This document shows, in pieces, positions 7,732 through 15,785 of a stretch of DNA of 64,000 nt. The DNA comes from DAOUBF01 sp034432795 (lineage in GTDB: Bacteria; Chloroflexota; Anaerolineae; DSLN01): the NCBI GenBank assembly GCA_034432795.1, contig DAOUBF010000078.1:124001-188000 (forward strand). Direction: 5' to 3'. The notes below the pieces were generated by a model. It was not told the DNA's origin. It ran no database searches and saw only the letters and a list, made by a program, of their open reading frames with translations. Numbering within the stretch: the first letter of the stretch is position 1; every line of letters begins with the position of its first letter. Made by a program: the position numbers and the translations under genes.

Positions 7732-8656
7732 CGGGCGATAAAGGCTGCCAGCCGCTCCCCTTATGCCCAAAGCGAAACACCTGGGGGTGGAGAATCTCCG
7801 CCAGGATCTCCAGGGAGTCGGCCAGGCGTGGCCCAGGCCGGTTGAAGTATTGGTTGCCGTCCGCCAGATAGACCCGTCCGCTGCGCACGGCTTTGAGATC
7901 GGCCCAACCGGGCTGGCGCATTAGCACGGGCATCTCCAGGCGCGAGCGGGGGATGTCAAAGCCACAGGGGATCACCAGGATGACATCGGGGTCTCTGTCC
8001 CGCAGCTCTTCCCAGGCTAGCCAGGGGGAATGCTGGCCGGCAACGCCGAACAGGTTGATGCCCCCGGCCATCTCCACCAGTTCCGGCATCCAGTTTCCGG
8101 CGGCCATCAGCGGGTGGATCCACTCAATACAGGCGACGGTGGGCTTCTGCGGCAGGGCGCGGGCGCGCTCGGCGATAGCCGCCATGCGTTGCTTCAGCCC
8201 CCTGACGAGTTCCAGCCCCCGTTCCGGCGTGCCCAGCGCCTCGGCTACGCGGCCCATGTCCGCCCAGACGTCGGCGAGCGCGTTAGGCTCCAGAGAGACG
8301 ATCTGGACGCGGGCGTCCAGCCAGTCGCACACGGCCTGCTCCACATCGCGCAGGCTGACCGCGCAGACCTCGCATTGCGTCTGTGTGATGATGACGTCCG
8401 GTTGAAGCTGGCGTAGCCGCTCCTCGTGCACCCGGTAGACGGACAGGGCCTGGTGCAGAATACGCCTGACCTGCTGGTCAATCTCCTCGCTCGTGCCTGT
8501 GGGGTGGAATTTCGGCTCGGTGCAGACCGGGAGCCGCCGCACCGACGGGGGGAAATCGCATTCGTGCGACCGCCCCACCAGGTACGCCTCAAAGCCCAGC
8601 GCACACACGATCTCGGTGCTGCTGGGGATCAGCGAGACAATGCGTATATTCTTCAT
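7709..8656 (-). CDS. BtuF-like cobalamin-binding protein without signal peptide
   Basis: A 315-residue protein of the periplasmic-binding-protein type 3 (BtuF/FhuD) fold. The opening RIVSLIPSSTEIVCALG and the later DVIITQTQCEVC and IHPLMAAGNWMPELVEMAGG blocks match the cobalamin-binding branch. Unlike true BtuF it begins directly at the domain, with no signal peptide or lipobox, so it should be cytoplasmic. It is the last gene of the riboswitch-controlled operon and overlaps the DUF71 stop in an ATGA, indicating translational coupling. A role in binding or handing over corrinoids inside the cell is an inference. It could also be exported by a non-classical route, but nothing in the sequence supports that. 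Confidence 0.85.
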   Translation of the reverse strand: MKNIRIVSLIPSSTEIVCALGFEAYLVGRSHECDFPPSVRRLPVCTEPKFHPTGTSEEIDQQVRRILHQALSVYRVHEERLRQLQPDVIITQTQCEVCAVSLRDVEQAVCDWLDARVQIVSLEPNALADVWADMGRVAEALGTPERGLELVRGLKQRMAAIAERARALPQKPTVACIEWIHPLMAAGNWMPELVEMAGGINLFGVAGQHSPWLAWEELRDRDPDVILVIPCGFDIPRSRLEMPVLMRQPGWADLKAVRSGRVYLADGNQYFNRPGPRLADSLEILAEILHPQVFRFGHKGSGWQPLSPASAAESD

Positions 8657-9327
8657 GGGTTCTCCTCCTCCGGCAACAGGTCACAGAAATAAAAGCCGTC
8701 CCGGAGCACGACCTGGCCCACAGTGACTTTCACTTCCTCTTTGAAGATCGGCCCGGCATAGACGAACGAATGGAACTCGCCGTTCTCGCCGCACGGGTCC
8801 ACGCCGGGGGGCAGGTCGCGCAGGAAGCGCTCGTCAATCACCCGCCCGGGGAACGTGGGCGGAAGGGCTTTGGGGTCCACGCAGGTGACCACCGCCTTAA
8901 AGCCCAGGGCAATGAAGCTGCGGATGAACTCAGTGGTGTCCTGCCCCCACACGGGGAAGAGCGCCTTCATACCGATGGCGGCGAGGTTGCGCTCGCGGTA
9001 GGCGCGGATGTCCTGCAAGAACAGGTCGCCGAAGGCGCAAGCGGTCACCCCCTGGGCCTGGTAGTGGGTGAGCACAGCGCGCATGGTGGCTTCATATTGT
9101 GCGTTGGTACAGCCGGGGGGAATAATTGCCTCATGCAAGGGCAGGCCCAGCGACGCCGCCTGTTGCTCAAGCAAGACCCTGCGGACGCCGTGCATACTGA
9201 TGCGGTCGTATCCTTCTGTGATCGTGGTCAGTAGCGCAGCGATCTCATACTCCCCCGCCCTGCGCAGTGCGTACAGGGTCATGGCGCTGTCTTTGCCGCC
9301 GCTCCATGACAACAGAACCTTTTCCAT
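8653..9327 (-). CDS. DUF71 (ATP_bind_4) family ATP pyrophosphatase, B12-salvage type
   Basis: A 224-residue cytoplasmic enzyme with an N-type ATP pyrophosphatase PP-loop, LLSWSGGKDSAMTLYAL, at residues 4-20 and the family block CGENGEFHSFVY near residue 180. Archaeal and eukaryotic relatives are diphthine-ammonia ligases (Dph6). Comparative genomics has predicted that a bacterial subgroup acts in B12 salvage, probably amidating or modifying corrinoid intermediates. Bacteria lack diphthamide, and this gene sits inside a B12-riboswitch operon, which supports the second role. It shares one base with the EcfS stop (TGATG) and four with the BtuF-like start. The exact reaction is not established. 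Confidence 0.88.
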   Translation of the reverse strand: MEKVLLSWSGGKDSAMTLYALRRAGEYEIAALLTTITEGYDRISMHGVRRVLLEQQAASLGLPLHEAIIPPGCTNAQYEATMRAVLTHYQAQGVTACAFGDLFLQDIRAYRERNLAAIGMKALFPVWGQDTTEFIRSFIALGFKAVVTCVDPKALPPTFPGRVIDERFLRDLPPGVDPCGENGEFHSFVYAGPIFKEEVKVTVGQVVLRDGFYFCDLLPEEENP

Positions 9328-10181
9328 CAGACCTCCACCAGTTCCGGCGCGATCTCAAACTGGAAGCGTCGCCGGAAGCGGCGCAGCGCGCTCAAAAGCG
9401 GCCTGCCCAGGGCAATGATCAGGGCGACGTTGCCCACTGCGGCCATCGCATCCCACCACAATGACGTGGCCAGGTAGAACCCGGCATAGCGCCGCAGCGT
9501 CTCGCCCAGGTCCAGCCCCGGCTCCCAACTCCCCCCCTCGGCGATCACGAACGGCCAGAAGTACACGTTGGTGATCGCCCCGTAGAGGAAGCCCCAGATC
9601 AGGCCGAAAACCGTGAGTGCGGCTATCTCCGCTTTCCCCCTCAGCCCCAGCCGCCCTAACCCGCCCGCCGTCAGCCCCACCCAGCCGGCGGCGAACATCT
9701 GGTAGGGCAGCCAGGGGCCTACGCCAGCGAGCAGGAAGGCGGATACCATCATGGTGAAGACCCCTAGCAGGAAGCCCAGCCGGGCACCATAGGCGTACCC
9801 CACCAGGATGATCAGCAGGAAGATGGGCGAGAAGCCCCCCGGCAACTGCACGATGTTGTCGGCCAGCCGGGCCACTGCGTTGACGGCGGTGAGCACGCCC
9901 AGCACGGCGATCACTTTGGTGTTGACTGCCCCGCCTGTCATCTCAGCCAGGAGCACCAGCAGGCACAGGCTCACCAGCAGCCCGAACACGAGCAGAGCGT
10001 CCCCGGCGTGCCCGCTGGTTTCGCCCCCCGCCAGGCGCACGGGCAGCCAGAAGGGGTACAGGTAGGCGACAAGGCCGATCAGGTTGGTCAAGGCAAAGGT
10101 GACGGCGGACAGAAGACGGGGGATGAAAGCCGTCCGTCCTCCGTCCTCCGTCATCCGTCGTTTAGCTCGCAGCCAGGACAT
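9327..10181 (-). CDS. ECF transporter substrate-binding (S) component, predicted corrinoid
   Basis: About 284 residues with some six hydrophobic helices spread from about residue 25 to 265, typical of a larger ECF S component. It follows the EcfT and EcfA genes and lies under a cobalamin riboswitch, so cobalamin, cobinamide or another B12 precursor is the likely substrate. The N-terminus is uncertain: ATG 10181 overlaps the EcfA stop by 20 bases, while ATG 10154 starts eight bases after it. The residues TEDGGRTAF just after the second ATG are encoded by a CCGTCCTCCGTC tract seen elsewhere in the window. Subfamily (CblT- or CbrT-like) not decided. Confidence 0.82.
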   Translation of the reverse strand: MSWLRAKRRMTEDGGRTAFIPRLLSAVTFALTNLIGLVAYLYPFWLPVRLAGGETSGHAGDALLVFGLLVSLCLLVLLAEMTGGAVNTKVIAVLGVLTAVNAVARLADNIVQLPGGFSPIFLLIILVGYAYGARLGFLLGVFTMMVSAFLLAGVGPWLPYQMFAAGWVGLTAGGLGRLGLRGKAEIAALTVFGLIWGFLYGAITNVYFWPFVIAEGGSWEPGLDLGETLRRYAGFYLATSLWWDAMAAVGNVALIIALGRPLLSALRRFRRRFQFEIAPELVEV

Positions 10182-11853
10182 CTTCCACTGTCAGCAGTGC
10201 CGGGTCGCCGAACAGCTTTCCAAGCTGGGGCGCAAAGCTGAGCGAATCGGTCAGGACTGTCCGGGCCGGGCCATCGGCGACCACCTGGCCCTCGCTCAAC
10301 AGGACGACGCGGTCAGCCGCCCGCGCTACCAACTCCACGTCGTGGGTGGCCATGAGGATGGTGCAGCCCTCGGCCTGCCAGCCCTTGAGCAGGGCGACCA
10401 GTTCTGCTTTCGCGGCATAATCCAGACCCCGTGTGGGTTCGTCCAGCAGGATGACCGCCGGGCGGGTGATCAGGATGGCCGCCAGGGCTGCCCGCTGCCG
10501 CTGCCCCACGCTCAGATCGCGCGGGTAGGTATCCGCCAGCCCGGCCAGGCCCAGCCGTTCCAACAGCGCCTCCGGCCCGATAGGTGCGGTCGCCAGGCTC
10601 AGCCCATGATTGGCCAGCGTGAACCGCAACTCGTCCCGGAGCGAATCGGCGAACAGGAGCAGGCCGGGGTTCTGGGGCACGTAGCCCACCTGCCGGGCGA
10701 TGTCGGCCACCGAGAGCGCCTGCGTGTCTTGCCCCATGACGCGCACCCGCCCCCGGTCGGGCCGCAACAGGCCGATGATATGCTTGAGGAGCGTCGTCTT
10801 CCCCGACCCATTGCGCCCCATGATCGCCACGAACTCGCCCGGCTGAACGGCCAGGCTCACATCGCGCAATGCCGGATGCCCGTTGTAGGCAAAGGACACG
10901 CCTTCCAGTTCAACGGCAAATGGACGAAGGACGACGGACGACGGGCGATGGACGATGGACGATGGACGATGGAACCGGGCTGAAGCCCGGACCTGGGCTA
11001 TCTTCCGTCTTCCGTCCTCCGTCCTCCGTCCTCCAGGCAGCCCGGACAGGAAGGCGCGCCCTTCTTTAATGGTCAGCGGCAGAGGGTCCCAACCCAGCCG
11101 CCGGCCCAGTTCCACCAGGGGGGGGACGAGGGGGGCATGGCGCAGGACCTGGCGAGGCGGGCCGATGAGCGCCGCCTGGCCAGGGCCGGGGAGATAGACC
11201 ATGCGGTCGGCGAACTGGGCGACGCGCTCCAGCCGGTGCTCGGCCAGCACAACCGTCAGGCCCAGGTCGGCGTTGAGGCGCTGGAGCGCGGTCAGGACTT
11301 CCTCGGCGGCCTCCGGGTCCAGTTGTGAGGTGGGTTCATCCAGGGCCAGCACGCGGGGTCGCAGTGCCAGCGCTGCGGCGATGGCCACGCGTTGTTTCTC
11401 CCCGCCGGAAAGCGTGTGCACGGGACGGTCGCGCAACGCAGCAATGCCAAGCTGATCCAGCACCTCCTCTACGCGCAGCCGCATGGCCGTGGGGGGGACA
11501 TTAAAGTTCTCCAGCCCGAAGGCGATCTCATCGGCCACGCGCCCGGTGACGAACTGGCTTTCCGGGTCCTGGAATACGAAGCCCACCGTGGCGGCCAGGT
11601 CACGCGGTTCATGGACGCAGGTGTCCAGCCCGGCGACGCGGACATGCCCGGCGAAACGGCCGCCGTAGAAATGCGGCACCAGCCCATTGAGGCAGCGCAA
11701 GAGTGTGCTCTTGCCCGATCCGGAGGGACCGGCGACCACCACCAACTCGCCTTCACTGATGTGAAGGCTCAGGTCGGCCAGCGCCGGAGGCGCGTGTGCC
11801 CCGTCTCGTTCTATATCAGGGTAGCAATACGTGACGTGTTCAAAGTGAATCAT
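10162..11853 (-). CDS. Fused double EcfA ATPase of an ECF transporter (CbiO-CbiO)
   Basis: A 563-residue protein with two complete ABC domains. Domain 1 (about 1-245): GPSGSGKST, LSGGEKQRVAIAAAL, LALDEPTSQLDP. Domain 2 (about 310-545): GRNGSGKTT, LSVGQRQRAALAAIL, ILLDEPTRGLD. Most ECF systems use separate EcfA and EcfA' subunits; here they are fused. The linker (about 280-310) is arginine/serine/proline-rich (HRPSSIVHRPSSVV) and is encoded by a run of GACGATG / CCGTCCTCC repeats at about 10915-11035, an obvious insertion that kept the frame. It overlaps the EcfT 3' end by 14 bases. Both sites look catalytically intact. Confidence 0.93.
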   Translation of the reverse strand: MIHFEHVTYCYPDIERDGAHAPPALADLSLHISEGELVVVAGPSGSGKSTLLRCLNGLVPHFYGGRFAGHVRVAGLDTCVHEPRDLAATVGFVFQDPESQFVTGRVADEIAFGLENFNVPPTAMRLRVEEVLDQLGIAALRDRPVHTLSGGEKQRVAIAAALALRPRVLALDEPTSQLDPEAAEEVLTALQRLNADLGLTVVLAEHRLERVAQFADRMVYLPGPGQAALIGPPRQVLRHAPLVPPLVELGRRLGWDPLPLTIKEGRAFLSGLPGGRRTEDGRRKIAQVRASARFHRPSSIVHRPSSVVLRPFAVELEGVSFAYNGHPALRDVSLAVQPGEFVAIMGRNGSGKTTLLKHIIGLLRPDRGRVRVMGQDTQALSVADIARQVGYVPQNPGLLLFADSLRDELRFTLANHGLSLATAPIGPEALLERLGLAGLADTYPRDLSVGQRQRAALAAILITRPAVILLDEPTRGLDYAAKAELVALLKGWQAEGCTILMATHDVELVARAADRVVLLSEGQVVADGPARTVLTDSLSFAPQLGKLFGDPALLTVEDVLAAS

Positions 11854-13003
11854 GGTTTATCTCCGACGGTCCCTGCCGTCTTCTATCCTTTGCCTTCACG
11901 ATGGGGGCGGTGAGCAGCACGATGGCGATGCCCACTGGCGGCGCAAACGGGGGCAGAAGGGCACGTGGGTAGGGGTCATACGCCAGTTGGGCCGGGGCAA
12001 GCCGATAGAGCACTGCCAGGATGGCCAGGAAGATGGCGCTGGCGCCGGCGACGAACGTATCCGCCCGGCGCCAGGGATGCTGGCGGTAGCGGCTGCGCCG
12101 TGCGCCCTGGCCGCCCCACCACAACAGCCCCACCAGGGCCGCGCCGCTTATGCTGACCAGGCCCAGCGCAAACGGCGCCAACGCCGTGCCAAATCCGTAG
12201 GCCATCAGGCCGAGGAACAGCCCCAACGAGGCCAGCGCCAGGCCGACCCGCAGCCGGAGTGCGTGCGCGGGTTGAAGCGCGGTCTGGCCGAAGCCCCGCG
12301 CCGTCATGGCCTCGGCCAGCCCCAGGGCGTTCTCCAGGCCGGTGGTGATGAGCGGCACGACCAGGGGGGGCAGGTCGCGCAGGCCGCGCGGGCGATGGCC
12401 GCGCACCTGTTGCGCCTCGCGGATCTCCAGCAATGCCCGCCGGGTCTGCGGCGCGAAGGTCAGCGCAATGGTGGCGACCAGCCCGGCAGAGTACAAGAAT
12501 CCGGGCAGGTAGCGCAGCATCTCGGCAGGCTCTACGGCGGCATTGACCACGATAACCACGATAAGCAGGGTCACAATCGCCAGGCCGGTCGTCAGGCCGT
12601 AGACCCCTGCCTCCAGCGTCACCGGCCCGCCGATGTACGGCAGGCCCGACGGCAGGTGGAACAGCACCGTGCGCCCGCTGTGGCTGAACAGCATGTTCAG
12701 GGCAGTAGAGAAGGCCAGGACGGTAGCCACCAGCCGCGCCAGGCCGCGCCCATTCAAAAGCGCTGTCTTATCGGCCTGGCGCTGCGCCGCCCAGACCACG
12801 CCCGCTGCCAGCCCGATCAGCGTCAGATACAGGGGGTTGCGTGTAAGCAACGCCCCAACTCCTGCTGCCCCCGCCCAGGCCAGCCATGCGCCGGGGTGGA
12901 GCCGGCCGCGCTCCGACGAAGGACGAAGGGCGGAGGGTGAATTCGCCCCCGTTGTCCGTCGCTCTGTGTTCCCGGCGTTCTTTGCAGTGAACGGCAGGCT
13001 CAA
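11840..13003 (-). CDS. ecfT: ECF transporter transmembrane component EcfT (CbiQ family)
   Basis: A 387-residue membrane scaffold that couples the ATPases to the S component. Hydrophobic helices occur throughout, with the two cytoplasmic coupling motifs visible as REAQQVRGHRPRG and EAMTARGFG (Ala-Arg-Gly type). TTG start at 13003 is chosen because TTGA overlaps the upstream stop and AAGGAGGG lies just before it; the longer open frame to 13432 only shadows the upstream gene. Residues 9-31 (NAGNTERRTTG to ALRPSSERG) look repeat-derived and unlike usual EcfT N-termini. A C-terminal region beyond the usual length adds two or three more helices. Confidence 0.87.
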   Translation of the reverse strand: MSLPFTAKNAGNTERRTTGANSPSALRPSSERGRLHPGAWLAWAGAAGVGALLTRNPLYLTLIGLAAGVVWAAQRQADKTALLNGRGLARLVATVLAFSTALNMLFSHSGRTVLFHLPSGLPYIGGPVTLEAGVYGLTTGLAIVTLLIVVIVVNAAVEPAEMLRYLPGFLYSAGLVATIALTFAPQTRRALLEIREAQQVRGHRPRGLRDLPPLVVPLITTGLENALGLAEAMTARGFGQTALQPAHALRLRVGLALASLGLFLGLMAYGFGTALAPFALGLVSISGAALVGLLWWGGQGARRSRYRQHPWRRADTFVAGASAIFLAILAVLYRLAPAQLAYDPYPRALLPPFAPPVGIAIVLLTAPIVKAKDRRRQGPSEINHDSL

Positions 13004-13746
13004 GATGACCCTCCTTGCCGTCGCACCAGCCAGACAAGTGCCCCGGCCAGGAGCACCCCCAGCGCGATAAACGAGGCATACGCGCCCCATGAGGGCATGG
13101 CCCCGCCCGGCGCCTGCGGCGTTGGCGTAACCGTCGCCGGCAGGAGCGTGAGCGTAGGGGGCAGCAGGGTCGTTGTCACCGTCACAGGTGGAGGCGTGGG
13201 GGTGAACGTTGGAGGTGCCCCCGTCGCGGTGGCGGGCGCAGCGCAGATGTCGGCAAAGGTGAGCGCCGGTAATGCTGCCTCGCTCCCCCAGGTCCAGCCA
13301 TCCACGTCCCCATTGTGGAGCATGGTGGTGCTGGGGCCGCGTCCGGCGCTGCGCCACTGGCCGTCCTCCCCCAGATGGGTATAGACCCAGTAGGTGCACG
13401 CCTCGCCCATTGTCTGGCAGCGGCAAAAGCAAGGCTCCCCCGGCGGCTGGCAGCCCTCCCCGTTGATGGCACAGACCGCGTTGCCCAGGCCACCGAAGGA
13501 CTGGACGCTCACCTCCAGCCCGGCGCGGTACAGCAACTCTTCACCGCTGATCGCCGGCTCAGAGAAGCTCACGCAGGCAGTGACCACGCGGCCATCGCCG
13601 TAGCGCACGACCAACCCGGCGCGGTTCGGGCCATCGTCCCCCCTCCCCCTCCCCTCGGCGAAGGAAGGGGGAAGGAGGGACAGGGCCACCGAGAGGGCCA
13701 GCAACACGAACGGGCGTACAGACATGAGGCCGGCCGATAGGGACAC
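13000..13746 (-). CDS. Secreted DUF4430 protein (transcobalamin C-terminal-domain-like), membrane-anchored
   Basis: A 248-residue protein: signal peptide (hydrophobic about residues 10-27), a small beta-type domain (about 40-160), a Thr/Pro-rich stalk (about 165-215) and a C-terminal membrane helix with a basic tail (about 218-245). The domain contains ACTYWVYTH and GDVDGWTWG, the aromatic blocks of the DUF4430 family, whose best-known members are the C-terminal beta domains of transcobalamin and intrinsic factor. A cysteine-rich insert (CAINGEGC, CFCRC) could form disulfides. It directly follows the alpha6-type protein gene and overlaps ecfT in TTGA. Role in extracellular cobalamin capture is an inference. 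GTG 13746 or ATG 13725 could be the start. Confidence 0.82.
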   Translation of the reverse strand: MSLSAGLMSVRPFVLLALSVALSLLPPSFAEGRGRGDDGPNRAGLVVRYGDGRVVTACVSFSEPAISGEELLYRAGLEVSVQSFGGLGNAVCAINGEGCQPPGEPCFCRCQTMGEACTYWVYTHLGEDGQWRSAGRGPSTTMLHNGDVDGWTWGSEAALPALTFADICAAPATATGAPPTFTPTPPPVTVTTTLLPPTLTLLPATVTPTPQAPGGAMPSWGAYASFIALGVLLAGALVWLVRRQGGSS

Positions 13747-13760
13747 GGCGCGTTGTGCCT

Positions 13761-14861
13761 CTACGCCTTCACTTTGGCGCGGCGGCGCAAAGCCACACCG
13801 GCCCCCACGAGCGCCAGCCCCACGCCGGCCCCCGTCAGCCAGCGATCCGCGCTGGCCGCCTGGCCGCCGGCGGTGGGGAGGGTGACTGGCGCCGCTGTGG
13901 GCGCTTTAGCCGCCTTAACCTGGCGCATCTGGACGAAGGTGACGCCATTCAGTGCCGGGAGCGCCTGGAGGGTGGCCAGCACGTTCTCGTCGGCCTGCCT
14001 GGCGTTGAAGCTGAAGGCGCCGCTGGGCCGCTGCAGCGCCAGGAGCGCCGCCAACGGGTCTTTGCCATCCACTGCCCAGGCCTCCAGCTTCTCCCCCGCC
14101 GCGATCAGCGCCTGGATCACCAGGGCGGTGGAGTTGGCGTCGGTGTCCTCGCCGAACTGGCTGGGCTTCTGGTAGGTGAAGCCCCCATCGGGGTTCTGAA
14201 CCTTTTTGAAGTAGGCAAGCGCTTTGGCCACCGGATCGCGCCTGTCGGCGGCGACAAGCGCCTGGACGGCCAGGGAAGTTGTATTCGTGTCGCCTGCGCC
14301 GGGCGTCTTATCGCCTGTGAAGCTCCAGGCGCCGTCCTCGGCCTGGCTGTTGACCAGCGCCGTCACCGCCGCGTCGGGCAGGGATTGGCCCGCGTTAGCC
14401 AGCGCCAACAGCGCCAGTGCATGGTCAAACAGGCTGCTCCCATAGATATTTGTGTCTTTCTTGAAGTCGGCCTGGATCGCGGCGATCAGATCGGCGCCGC
14501 CGAAGCTGTGGGGGTCCTGGCCGGTGGCGACCGCCGCCAGGGTGACTTTGGCGAAGAGGCCAGCGCCTTTGACGTTGCCCGCCTTGACCTGGGCCGCCAG
14601 ATAATCCAGCGGGGAGGCCCCGCCTTTCTGCCAGGTGCTGGCGTCCTGGCCCGCCGAGGCGATGGCGATAATGGCGTCGGCGGTGGCGCCGATGTTGCTC
14701 TCCGGCGAGAAGCCGTTGGAGAAGCCGCCGTCGGTATTCTGTTGGGTAGCCAGCCATTGCAGGGCCTGGCCGGAGGCATCGCCTGGCGCGGCCCATCCCA
14801 CCTGGGCCAGGCCTGCCAGAAGCAGCCCGGCCATAAGCACGAGTATGAGAGTTCGCTTCAT
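13761..14861 (-). CDS. Secreted alpha6/alpha6-barrel (prenyltransferase/squalene-oxidase-repeat) protein, transcobalamin-like
   Basis: A 366-residue protein: signal peptide (about 1-24, ending GWA), then repeated helical units with the QNxDGGF signature (QQNTDGGFSNGF, SQAEDGAWSF, VQNPDGGFTYQ, QRPSGAFSF) from about 30 to 300, then LPTAGG, a membrane helix and an RRRAKVK tail. This is the alpha6/alpha6 toroid fold shared by terpene cyclases and the N-terminal domain of transcobalamin/intrinsic factor. The LPTAG-like motif before the helix suggests sortase or membrane anchoring at the surface. It is the first gene after the cobalamin riboswitch; ATG 14861 follows AGGAGGAG. Cobalamin binding, not cyclase chemistry, is inferred from context and secretion. 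Confidence 0.85.
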   Translation of the reverse strand: MKRTLILVLMAGLLLAGLAQVGWAAPGDASGQALQWLATQQNTDGGFSNGFSPESNIGATADAIIAIASAGQDASTWQKGGASPLDYLAAQVKAGNVKGAGLFAKVTLAAVATGQDPHSFGGADLIAAIQADFKKDTNIYGSSLFDHALALLALANAGQSLPDAAVTALVNSQAEDGAWSFTGDKTPGAGDTNTTSLAVQALVAADRRDPVAKALAYFKKVQNPDGGFTYQKPSQFGEDTDANSTALVIQALIAAGEKLEAWAVDGKDPLAALLALQRPSGAFSFNARQADENVLATLQALPALNGVTFVQMRQVKAAKAPTAAPVTLPTAGGQAASADRWLTGAGVGLALVGAGVALRRRAKVKA

Positions 14862-14892
14862 GAGTCTCCTCCTGGTTTGCGTGTGAGTATAA

Positions 14893-14932
14893 ACAAAAAA
14901 CCTTCTCCCTCACGTATCAAGGAGAAGGCTAG
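14893..14932 (-). terminator. Intrinsic terminator downstream of the cobalamin riboswitch
   Basis: On the minus strand CCTTCTCC and GGGAGAAGG can pair (14901-14929), followed by six T residues (14895-14900). It lies between the riboswitch and the first gene, the arrangement expected for transcription attenuation when cobalamin is bound. Confidence 0.8.
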
Positions 14933-14989
14933 CCGGGCTGATAAGCATTCCGCATGCTCCACCTCCTTTCCGCGAAGGCGTTCAGAGCC

Positions 14990-15112
14990 GGGCAGAGGCG
15001 GGTTCTCTGGCTTGTAGGGTCAGCGCCCTACTTACAGTTGCGGGACAGCGCCGGACTTTCACCGGCTTTCCCCGTTCGGCCCTCGCATCCGGGCTGCGGG
15101 TCACCTCTGCCG
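14990..15112 (-). promoter_or_regulatory. Cobalamin riboswitch
   Basis: The minus strand contains the conserved core GTGAAAGTCCGGCGCTGTCC, then CGCAACTGTAAG, and further on GCCAGAGAACCCGCC, the B12-box region. Outer strands GGCAGAGG (near 15112) and CCTCTGCC (near 14990) can form the closing stem P1. It is about 130 bases upstream of the secreted alpha6-type protein and should switch off the seven-gene operon when adenosylcobalamin or another cobalamin is plentiful. Confidence 0.92.
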
Positions 15113-15133
15113 TCAAAGTATTCAATTGCTCCC

Positions 15134-15162
15134 AGTATAGTCCATTATGGTGCTCTTGTCAA
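15134..15162 (-). promoter_or_regulatory. Sigma70-type promoter of the B12 operon
   Basis: On the minus strand TTGACA (15162-15157), 17 bases, TATACT (15139-15134). Transcription would begin near 15127, about 15 bases before the riboswitch closing stem. Confidence 0.75.
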
Positions 15163-15177
15163 CAGCGAATTTGGGCC

Positions 15178-15332
15178 GGGTGTACATCAGATTTGGGGCA
15201 GATGACCCGGTGGGTTACCCCTCACCCCAACCCTTCCCGCCAGGGGGGAGGGGACGGTTGATGGCAGGTGTAGGGTATAGCCTCTGGCTTCCGCGCTCAT
15301 AATGGCGGTTGCCCCAACATTGACACGTATCC
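15178..15332 (-). mobile_element. MITE-like element, copy C (155 bp)
   Basis: Bases 15178-15220 match the right end of copy A with one mismatch in 43. The other end (reverse complement from 15332, GGATACGTGTCAATGTTGGG) matches the left end of copy A at 20 of 25 positions. The length (155 against 156) and the terminal repeats agree, while the interior is partly different. It lies directly behind the B12 operon promoter. Confidence 0.65.
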
Positions 15333-15358
15333 TTCAGGTCGGCATAGGGCGCGCGCCG

Positions 15359-15652
15359 TTAGCGCCTGGCGGAAGCAGGCGTCTGAGCCGAGGTAGGTGT
15401 GGCCGTGATAGCCGGTGTGGGTGTGGCAGTAGAAGAGATAGGAGCGGCGGAGCGATCTTCCCGCGCAGGCGGCGTCAGGATGGAGACGGTTCCGGCGATG
15501 ACCATGAGAACCAGGAGGAAAACGCCCAGACCCGAAACCCAGATGCGCCGCGTAGTGGCATGCAATCTCCTGAGCGCCCTCCCGTACATGGCGGATAGGT
15601 GATAGAACGGCGCTCCAACGGCGCTGGCCATGCCTCGGTTCACACGATCCAT
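15359..15652 (-). CDS. Small single-pass membrane protein of unknown function
   Basis: 97 residues: a basic N-terminal half (RALRRLHATTRRIW), one membrane helix (about residues 40-60, VFLLVLMVIAGTVSIL) and a Thr/Pro/Ala-rich tail that would lie outside. ATG 15652 follows AAGGTTGCAGG. The stop is within 30 bases of element C. No family recognised and coding status is moderate, based on start signal and sensible topology only. Confidence 0.45.
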   Translation of the reverse strand: MDRVNRGMASAVGAPFYHLSAMYGRALRRLHATTRRIWVSGLGVFLLVLMVIAGTVSILTPPAREDRSAAPISSTATPTPAITATPTSAQTPASARR

Positions 15653-15785
15653 ACCTGCAACCTTTGCATAGCTTCATTATCCCCCCAAGCGGTCTGGAAG
15701 TGAATAGGATCATAGTCGTAGCAGGCCTTCAATAGGAGCGCTTGAGGCCTGGCGTCGCGAGAGGTGGATTGGGGATGAAGGCTGG

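Noticed and set aside
11840..13432. Longer EcfT frame to 13432
   Set aside because: The extra 143 residues are antisense-like out-of-frame translation of the DUF4430 gene; the TTGA overlap and AAGGAGGG fix the start at 13003.
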